Below, in pieces: positions 58,064 to 64,000 of a stretch of DNA of 64,000 nt (positions within the stretch are counted from its first letter, which is position 1; each line of letters opens with the position of its first letter). The notes below the pieces were generated by a model. That model saw only the letters and a program-made list of their open reading frames with translations, made no database searches and had not been told where the DNA came from. Source of the DNA: Micromonospora tulbaghiae (GTDB taxonomy: Bacteria; Actinomycetota; Actinomycetes; Mycobacteriales; Micromonosporaceae); NCBI RefSeq assembly GCF_900091605.1, contig NZ_FMCQ01000002.1, forward strand, positions 796,116 through 860,115, given 5' to 3'. The position numbers and the translations under genes are program-made.

Positions 58064-58239
58064 GGGTGGTCCTTCCGTCGGGGCCCCGGGTGAGGGCCGG
58101 TGGACGGCCCGGCACGTCGTGCGAACCGGACCGCCGAGAACCCTAGGTGGACGGTGTGAACGCGAAGAGTCACGAAGTGTTACACAGACCAGCCGCACGG
58201 TCCGCTCGGTGTGACATCGGCGTACGGGAATGCCCGAAC

Positions 58240-58376
58240 GGCTGACAACCGCCTGAATGCCTTGCGGCAACACATTCCGAATTTGCCGAACGGCTACCTG
58301 AAAGGCTGACAACCGAATCGCGCCGTTATTGCGCCGATGCATTCCGTACGCCGGATCGTTGTCAATGAGCGACAAC
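58240..58376. promoter_or_regulatory. Repeated GACAAC sites before peptide-transport operon
   Basis: The 408-bp gap 58064-58471 has no gene. It contains GGCTGACAACCG at 58240-58251 and 58304-58315, and an inverted pair GTTGTC (58358-58363) / GACAAC (58371-58376). The region is AT-richer than its surroundings. Likely regulator binding and promoter region for the operon starting at 58472 and/or the inhibitor gene. Confidence 0.4.
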
Positions 58377-58471
58377 CGGATCGGCCGTTACCGGACCGAT
58401 TCCTTTCGGTGCCCGGAAGCGCATTACCGTCGGGTGGCAGGGCGTTTTCGTCCCCATCGGGAGGACTGCTC

Positions 58472-59479
58472 ATGAGCGAACTGTCGCACCCGCCGGCCGC
58501 TCCCGGCCCCGACATCGAGGCCGTCCCCGGCCCCGCCGGCCGGCCCGCAGAATTCGTCGGCCGGTCACCCGGCCAGCTCGCCTGGCTGCGGCTCAAACGC
58601 GACCGCACGGCCCGCGCCAGCGCCGTCACGCTCGCCGTCGCCGCCCTGGTCGCGCTCGGCGCGCCACTGCTGGGACGCCTCACCGGAATCGACCCGACCG
58701 ACAAGTTCGCCGACCGGCTCAACGATTTCGGAATGCCGATCGGGTACGCCGGCGGAATCAGCGCCGACCATTGGCTGGGGCTCGAACCCGGCAGTGGCCG
58801 GGACATCCTGATGCAACTGGTCTACGGCCTGCGGACGTCCCTGTTCATCGCGTTCACCTCGGCGCTGGTGGCAACCGGAATCGGTGTCGCGGTGGGTGTG
58901 CTGGCCGGGTGGGCAAGAGGCTGGCTGGACAGCGCCGTCAACTGGCTGATCGACCTGACCCTGGCGTTCCCGTTCCTCATCTTCGCGCTCGCGGTCATCC
59001 CGATCCTTCAGGACCGCTTCTACTCCGACCGGGAGGCGCCCTCGCCGGCCTTCCGGGTGGCCCTGATCGTCGCCACCTTCGGGCTGTTCAGCTGGACGTA
59101 CACGGCGCGGCTGGTCCGCGGGCAGGTGATCTCGCTGCGGGAGCGGGAGTTCGTCGACGCGGCCCGGGCCGCCGGCGCCGGCACCGCGCACATCCTGCTG
59201 CGGCAGCTCCTGCCGAACATCTGGGCGCCGATCCTGGTCACCGTCTCGCTGATGGTGCCGCAGTTCATCGCCATCGAGGCGGCACTGGCGTTCGTCAACA
59301 TCGGCGTCACCGAACCCACGCCCGACCTGGGCCGCATGATCTTCAACAGCATCGGCTACGTCGCGAGCGACCCCTGGTACACCCTGTTCCCCGGGTTGAC
59401 GGTCTTCCTGCTGGTCCTGGCGTTCAACCTGCTCGGTGACGCGCTGCGCGACTCGCTGGACCCCCGCTCCACCCGGTAG
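58472..59479 (+). CDS. Oligopeptide ABC permease, DppC type
   Basis: 335-residue inner-membrane permease of a dipeptide/oligopeptide importer. After a 45-residue tail, helices include ASAVTLAVAALVALGAPLLGRL and LTLAFPFLIFALAVIPIL; the EAA loop is EFVDAARAAGAGTAHILLRQLLPNIWAPILVTVS. Its length and DppC-like N-terminus are usual. GGGAGGA before ATG 58472 decides the start. First of five genes of one operon. In most such operons DppB precedes DppC; here DppC comes first, before the binding protein. Confidence 0.92.
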   Translation: MSELSHPPAAPGPDIEAVPGPAGRPAEFVGRSPGQLAWLRLKRDRTARASAVTLAVAALVALGAPLLGRLTGIDPTDKFADRLNDFGMPIGYAGGISADHWLGLEPGSGRDILMQLVYGLRTSLFIAFTSALVATGIGVAVGVLAGWARGWLDSAVNWLIDLTLAFPFLIFALAVIPILQDRFYSDREAPSPAFRVALIVATFGLFSWTYTARLVRGQVISLREREFVDAARAAGAGTAHILLRQLLPNIWAPILVTVSLMVPQFIAIEAALAFVNIGVTEPTPDLGRMIFNSIGYVASDPWYTLFPGLTVFLLVLAFNLLGDALRDSLDPRSTR

Positions 59480-59537
59480 TCCCCCACGGCCATCAGTGCC
59501 CGGCCGGCGGGGGCCGCCGGGCAGGAAGGAGCACACC

Positions 59538-61283
59538 GTGCGCGCACGAACCCGGACACTGACAGGTGTCCTCGCCGCGGCGGCGCTGGCCGCCGCCGGC
59601 TGCAGCCCCACCACCGACGGTGGCGGCGGCGACGACCAGAAGACCAAGACCCAGAGCGGCTCGATCTCGTACGAGGCCGCCGACAACCAGGGCCCGGCGA
59701 AGGACGTCGACGGGGCGACCCGCGGCGGCACCCTCACCGTCATGCAGCCGGCCGACTTCGAGCACCTCGACCCGGCCCGCAACTACGTCAACGTGCAGCA
59801 GGTCGCCGGCGGGCTGCTCTACCGCGCGCTCAACGGCTACAAGGAGGACGGCACCGGCAAGCTGCTGCTCGTCGGCGACCTGGCCACCAACCCCGGCAAG
59901 GACGTGAACGGCGACTGCAAGGTCTGGGAGTTCACCCTGCGCGAGGGCGTGAAGTACGAGGACGGCACGCCCGTGTCCAGCAAGGACGTCGCCCACGGCA
60001 TCGCCCGGTCGTTCGCGGCGAACCTCAACGAGGGCCCGCACTACATCCAGCAGTGGCTCTACCCGGGCGGGGCGTACAACGCCACCTACAAGGGCCCGTA
60101 CGACGGTGGCAAGCCGGTGCCCGACGGCGTCGCCACCCCCGACGACCGGACCATCCGGTTCACCTTCCCGCAGCCGCACTGCGACCTGCCGTACGCCGCG
60201 GCGCTGCCCACCAGCGCGCCCGTGCCCGCCGCCAAGGACACCCGCGCCAACTACGACCTGCGGCCGTTCTCGTCCGGGCCGTACCGGGTGAAGTCCTACC
60301 AGCGCGACGTGTCGCTGGAGCTGGAGCGCAACCCGAACTGGGATCCGGCGACCGACCCGATCCGCAACGCGTACCCGGACGCGATCCGGATGACGTTCGG
60401 CCTGGAGCAGGCGCAGATCGCCGAGCGTCTGGTCGCCGACGGGCCGGCCGACCAGGCGGCGCTGAGCTGGTCGGACGTGCCGCCGTCGGTGCTGCCCCGC
60501 ACCACCGGCGCAGGCGTCTCCGACCGGGTCGTGCGCGGTCCGACGCAGTACAACTGGGTGCTGAGCATCAACACCCAGCGGGTCACCGACCTGGGCGTAC
60601 GGCGGGCGCTGAACTACGCCGTCGACAAGGACGCCCTGCTCAAGGTGCTCGGCGGGCAGGCCGCCGGCTCGCCGGCGACCACGCTCATGTCACCCACCAC
60701 CGCCGGTTTCGTCCCGTACGACCTGTTCAACGGCCCGGTCACCGGCGACAAGGCCAAGACCGCCGAGCTGCTCGCCGGCAAGCGGCCGAAGCTGGTGCTC
60801 GCCCACTCCAACCTGGAACTGCGCACCCAGCAGGCCGAGGCGTTGCGCAAGAACCTCACCGACATGGGCTTCGACATCGTGATGAAGCCGATCGACAACA
60901 GCAGCTACTACGACGAGGTCGGCCGCAAGGACAACCCGTACGACATGTACCTCACCGGCTGGGGCTCGGACTGGCCCACCGGCTCGACGGTCATCCCGCC
61001 GGTCTACGACGGGCGGGAGATCGTGGCCGAGGGCAACCAGAACCTGTCGTACCTCAACGAACCGTCCGTCAGCGCGGAGATCGACCGGGTCCGCGACCTG
61101 CCGGCCGCGGAGCAGGACGCCGGCTGGATGGCGCTCGACCGCATGATCATGGAGAAGTACGCCCCGGTCGTGCCCTGCTACTACGACGCCACCTACGAGC
61201 TGCACGGCTCGAAGGTCGGCAACGCCTTCCTCAGCGACGCGTTCGGGATCATCTCGCTCAACGGCATCTACGTGAAGAAGTGA
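59538..61283 (+). CDS. Peptide ABC transporter substrate-binding lipoprotein
   Basis: 581-residue binding protein of the SBP_bac_5 (DppA/OppA) family. Lipoprotein signal LTGVLAAAALAAAGC, then an acidic tether. Hallmarks: TRGGTLTVMQPADFEHLDPARNY, the DLATNPGKDVNGDCKVWEFTLREGVKYEDGTPV region and YDMYLTGWGSDWPTGS later. GTG 59538 follows AAGGAG. It is the second gene of the operon, 58 bp after DppC. Peptide specificity is unknown. Confidence 0.93.
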   Translation: MRARTRTLTGVLAAAALAAAGCSPTTDGGGGDDQKTKTQSGSISYEAADNQGPAKDVDGATRGGTLTVMQPADFEHLDPARNYVNVQQVAGGLLYRALNGYKEDGTGKLLLVGDLATNPGKDVNGDCKVWEFTLREGVKYEDGTPVSSKDVAHGIARSFAANLNEGPHYIQQWLYPGGAYNATYKGPYDGGKPVPDGVATPDDRTIRFTFPQPHCDLPYAAALPTSAPVPAAKDTRANYDLRPFSSGPYRVKSYQRDVSLELERNPNWDPATDPIRNAYPDAIRMTFGLEQAQIAERLVADGPADQAALSWSDVPPSVLPRTTGAGVSDRVVRGPTQYNWVLSINTQRVTDLGVRRALNYAVDKDALLKVLGGQAAGSPATTLMSPTTAGFVPYDLFNGPVTGDKAKTAELLAGKRPKLVLAHSNLELRTQQAEALRKNLTDMGFDIVMKPIDNSSYYDEVGRKDNPYDMYLTGWGSDWPTGSTVIPPVYDGREIVAEGNQNLSYLNEPSVSAEIDRVRDLPAAEQDAGWMALDRMIMEKYAPVVPCYYDATYELHGSKVGNAFLSDAFGIISLNGIYVKK

Positions 61284-61346
61284 CAGCCGCGCGGGGGCGG
61301 CGGCCACGGCGGCCGTCCCCGCGCCGACCTCGGGGGAGGTGCTCCC

Positions 61347-62336
61347 GTGCTCCGTTTCGTCGTACGGCGGCTGCTCGTCGCCGCCCTGACCCTGGTCGTC
61401 ATCAGCCTGGTCACGTTCGGTCTCTTCTTCGCGGTGCCGAGCAGCCCGGCGAAGGTGATGTGCGGCAAGAACTGCACGGCCGAGGACATCGCCCAGGTGG
61501 AGCGCCGGCTCGGCATCGACCAGCCGCTGCCCCGGCAGTACGCCGACTTCGTGCACGGCGTCTTCGCCGGCCGCACCTACGGCGAGGGTGACTTCCGGCA
61601 GGACTGCCCGGCGCCCTGCCTGGGCTACTCGTTCCGCAACAACCAGCCGGTCACCGAGATCGTCGCCCAGCGGGCCCCGGTGACGTTCAGCATCGTCCTC
61701 GGCGGCGCCGTGCTCTGGCTCGGCCTCGGCGTATCGCTCGGCATGGTGTCGGCGCTGCGCCGGGGTACGGCGTTCGACCGCGCCGCCATCGGCGTCACGC
61801 TGGCCGGGGCGTCCATGCAGGTCTACTTCTTCGGGCTGATCCTGCTCTACCTGCTCGTCTACTCCACCGGCCTGCTGCCGTTCCCCAGCTACACCCCGCT
61901 GACCGAGAGCCCGCTGCGCTGGGCGGCCGGGCTGCTGCTGCCCTGGATGACGCTGGGTTTCCTCAACTCGGCGCTGTACGCCCGGCTGTCCCGGGCGCAG
62001 ATGCTGGAGACGCTGTCGGAGGACTTCGTCCGTACCGCGCGGGCGAAAGGGCTGCCCGCGCGGAAGGTGCACACCCGGCACGCGTTGCGGGCGGCGATCA
62101 CGCCGATCGTCACGATCGCCGGGCTGGACATCGGCACCAGCCTCGGCGGCACGTTCATCACCGAGACCATCTTCGGCCTCCAGGGTCTCGGCAAGGCGAC
62201 GGTGGAGGCGGTGCAGTTCCTCAACCTGCCGGTGGTGATGGCGACGGTGCTGCTGGCAGCGGTGTTCATCGTGGTCGCCAACATCGTCGTCGACGTGCTG
62301 TACGCGGTGATCGACCCACGGGTCCGGCTGAGCTGA
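61347..62336 (+). CDS. Oligopeptide ABC permease, DppB type
   Basis: 329-residue permease. [38 protein letters not shown] gives the first helix; the EAA region is [47 protein letters not shown]. Six helices are visible. In the periplasmic loop Cys pairs ([10 protein letters not shown] and DCPAPCLG) are unusual and could form disulfides. GGGGGAGG before the ATG decides the start. Third in the operon. Confidence 0.92.
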   Translation: MLRFVVRRLLVAALTLVVISLVTFGLFFAVPSSPAKVMCGKNCTAEDIAQVERRLGIDQPLPRQYADFVHGVFAGRTYGEGDFRQDCPAPCLGYSFRNNQPVTEIVAQRAPVTFSIVLGGAVLWLGLGVSLGMVSALRRGTAFDRAAIGVTLAGASMQVYFFGLILLYLLVYSTGLLPFPSYTPLTESPLRWAAGLLLPWMTLGFLNSALYARLSRAQMLETLSEDFVRTARAKGLPARKVHTRHALRAAITPIVTIAGLDIGTSLGGTFITETIFGLQGLGKATVEAVQFLNLPVVMATVLLAAVFIVVANIVVDVLYAVIDPRVRLS

Positions 62337-62352
62337 GGGGGAGGGATCGGAC

Positions 62353-63417
62353 ATGGTGGAGCTTCCGGCGCCGCGGCGCGGCGAGGGCCCGTACCTGCGG
62401 GTCAGGGATCTGCGGGTGCGGTTCGACACCGAGGACGGTGTGGTGCGGGCCGTGGACGGGGTGTCGTTCGCGGTGGAGCGGGGCCGCACGTTGGGGATCG
62501 TGGGTGAGTCCGGTTCCGGTAAGAGCGTGACGTCGCTGGCGATCCTGGGCTTGCACAACGCGAAGCGCACGACCATCTCGGGGGAGATCTGGGTGGGTGG
62601 GCGTCAGCTGGTGGGGTTGGGTGAGGAGGAGGTGCGGCGGCTGCGGGGCCGGGACATGGCGATGATCTTCCAGGATCCGTTGTCGGCGTTGCATCCGTAC
62701 TACTCGGTGGGTAGGCAGATCGCTGAGGCGTACCGGGTGCACCACCCGAGGGCGGGTCGGCGGGAGGCGCGGACGCGGGCGGTGGACATGCTGGACCGGG
62801 TGGGGATTCCGCAGCCGGCGAAGCGGTTCGATCAGTATCCGCACGAGTTCTCGGGTGGGATGCGGCAGCGGGCGATGATCGCGATGGCGTTGGTCAACGA
62901 TCCGGATCTGTTGATCGCGGATGAGCCGACGACGGCGTTGGACGTGACGGTGCAGGCGCAGATTCTGGATCTGCTCAGTGATTTGCAGGAGGAGTTCCGG
63001 TCGGCGATCGTGCTGATCACCCATGACCTGGGTGTGGTGTCCCAGGTGGCGGATGACGTGTTGGTGATGTACGGCGGGCGGGCGGTGGAGCACGGGAGTG
63101 TGGAGCGGGTGTTGCGGGCGCCGCAGCATCCGTACACGTGGGGGTTGTTGTCGAGTGTGCCGTCGTTGCACGGTGACGCGGACGCGGACCTGGTGCCGAT
63201 CCCGGGCAACCCGCCGTCGTTGATCAACCTGCCGCCGGGGTGCGCGTTCCATCCGCGCTGCCGCTGGGCCGATGTGAACGGCGACCGGTCCCGCACCGAG
63301 GTTCCGGAGTTGGTCGCGGCGGGGGCGGCAGGGCATCTGGTGGCGTGTCACCTGCCGGTCGCCGCGCGGGAGCGGATCTACCGCGACGAGGTCGCGCAGG
63401 TGGGGGTGGCCCGATGA
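62353..63417 (+). CDS. Oligopeptide ABC ATPase, DppD type
   Basis: 354-residue ATP-binding subunit. Walker [22 protein letters not shown] loop [20 protein letters not shown], signature [15 protein letters not shown], Walker [19 protein letters not shown] and switch His in [22 protein letters not shown]. The C-terminal oligopeptide domain has CAFHPRCRW with the conserved Cys. The ATG lies after GGGGGAGGG. From about 62460 to 63180 codons end more often in G or T than in flanking genes. Stop overlaps the next start by 4 nt. Confidence 0.95.
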   Translation: MVELPAPRRGEGPYLRVRDLRVRFDTEDGVVRAVDGVSFAVERGRTLGIVGESGSGKSVTSLAILGLHNAKRTTISGEIWVGGRQLVGLGEEEVRRLRGRDMAMIFQDPLSALHPYYSVGRQIAEAYRVHHPRAGRREARTRAVDMLDRVGIPQPAKRFDQYPHEFSGGMRQRAMIAMALVNDPDLLIADEPTTALDVTVQAQILDLLSDLQEEFRSAIVLITHDLGVVSQVADDVLVMYGGRAVEHGSVERVLRAPQHPYTWGLLSSVPSLHGDADADLVPIPGNPPSLINLPPGCAFHPRCRWADVNGDRSRTEVPELVAAGAAGHLVACHLPVAARERIYRDEVAQVGVAR

Positions 63418-64000
63418 GTGCTGACCAGGACACGACGGGCGCGGTCGACGGCCGGCGGGGTGCGGCCGTCCTTGCGGCGCCGGACAGTGAGCCTTTGCTG
63501 TCGGTGCGGGGGCTGACGAAGCACTTCCCCGTGCGGCAGGGGCTGCGTGCCCGGGGTGCGGTGCGGGCGGTCGACGGCCTGGACTTCGACGTGCGGCCGG
63601 GGGAGACCCTCGGACTGGTGGGGGAGTCCGGGTGTGGGAAGACCACGACCGGGCGGATGCTGGTGCGTCTGCTGGAACCCACCGCCGGGTCGATCACCTT
63701 CGCGGGGCGGGACATCACCCGCGGCGGGCGTCGTGAGTTGCGCGCGCTGCGGCAGGACCTGCAGATCATCTTCCAGGACCCGTACGCGTCGCTGAACCCC
63801 CGCCACACGGTCGGGCGGATCGTGGCGATGCCGTTGCAGGTCAACGGGATCACCCCGCCCGGCGGCGTCAAACACCGCGTCCAGGAACTGCTGGAACTGG
63901 TCGGCCTGAACCCGGAGCACTACAACAGGTACCCGCACGAGTTCTCCGGCGGGCAACGCCAGCGCATCGGCATCGCCCGCGCCCTGGCATTGAAACCGAA
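63414..64000 (+). CDS. Oligopeptide ABC ATPase, DppF type (cut by window end)
   Basis: First 195 codons of a second ATPase; the gene runs past the right edge. After about 25 variable residues, [15 protein letters not shown] leads to Walker [24 protein letters not shown] and the Q loop [20 protein letters not shown]; the signature [19 protein letters not shown] lies right at the border. ATG 63414 overlaps the DppD stop by 4 nt (ATGA). It completes the oligopeptide importer with the four genes upstream. Confidence 0.93.
   Translation, partial: MSADQDTTGAVDGRRGAAVLAAPDSEPLLSVRGLTKHFPVRQGLRARGAVRAVDGLDFDVRPGETLGLVGESGCGKTTTGRMLVRLLEPTAGSITFAGRDITRGGRRELRALRQDLQIIFQDPYASLNPRHTVGRIVAMPLQVNGITPPGGVKHRVQELLELVGLNPEHYNRYPHEFSGGQRQRIGIARALALKP

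Noticed and set aside
1..64000. tRNA, rRNA, insertion sequences, prophage, biosynthetic cluster
   Set aside because: I saw no tRNA-like T-loop and cloverleaf, no rRNA segment, no transposase or integrase motif, no phage structural genes and no PKS/NRPS modules anywhere in the window.

Overview
The window is a 64 kb stretch of very GC-rich chromosomal DNA from an actinomycete, most likely a member of the Micromonosporaceae (Micromonospora-like). That placement is inferred from strong G/C bias at third codon positions, frequent GTG starts, abundant NarL-type two-component systems, a PASTA-less Ser/Thr kinase, SSI-type inhibitor, class F sortase, DUF4395/leader-peptide locus and ECF42 sigma factor; I could not run a search. 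About 65 protein genes are supported. I found no rRNA, tRNA, CRISPR array, prophage, transposase or natural-product assembly line. It looks like ordinary accessory chromosome rather than an island.

Layout. 1-5 kb: acetyltransferase, thioesterase, NarL-type kinase/regulator pair, DUF998 membrane protein, DUF1905 protein coupled to a Sir2 deacylase. 5-11 kb: LtrA membrane protein, a sugar ABC importer (binding protein plus two permeases, no ATPase), and a membrane protein divergent from a TetR repressor. 11-18 kb: a LAL-type LuxR regulator, three lipoproteins in one operon, and an unusual double-length permease-like protein. 18-27 kb: lipid kinase, small acidic and DUF2267 proteins, dienelactone hydrolase-like enzyme, FUSC exporter, RraA-like protein, a second NarL pair, a membrane protein, and SOS-type DNA polymerase IV. 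27-35 kb: a secreted penicillin-acylase-family enzyme with a discoidin domain, a Tat-exported PGRP-type amidase, a thioredoxin/leader-peptide/DUF4395 cluster, and a Tat-exported CehA/PHP-type hydrolase. 35-39 kb: a membrane Ser/Thr kinase, a repeat-bearing membrane protein and a TM-helix (mechanosensitive-type) channel. 39-45 kb: MFS pump, transketolase, second DUF2267 protein, YchJ-like protein, tyrosine phosphatase, phosphotransferase. 45-51 kb: class F sortase with a candidate surface substrate, third NarL pair, DUF6069-like protein, DGPF protein with ECF42 sigma factor. 51-58 kb: MFS exporter, orphan lycopene cyclase, beta-lactamase-like hydrolase, second tyrosine phosphatase, RNase HI, two acidic proteins, Cys-rich pentapeptide protein, SSI-like inhibitor. 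58-64 kb: an oligopeptide ABC importer operon that runs off the right edge.

The observations I rate highest are: (1) the kinase, repeat protein and channel at 35.0-38.9 kb, where both neighbours of the kinase carry many copies of an acidic-x-Thr-x-x-hydrophobic motif, the type of site actinobacterial kinases phosphorylate and FHA domains read; (2) a family of about 60-bp intergenic palindromes (34.8, 56.5 and 57.6 kb), two of which are clearly the same element in opposite orientation; (3) a 28-codon leader-peptide gene overlapping a thioredoxin gene and preceding DUF4395; (4) nine 18-bp tandem repeats at 56.0-56.2 kb that run into the end of a gene; (5) a recurrent TANNNT hexamer 6-9 nt before at least fourteen start codons, pointing to widespread leaderless transcription. 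Starts were often moved inward from the longest reading frame using these promoters, Shine-Dalgarno sites, signal peptides and 4-nt stop/start overlaps.
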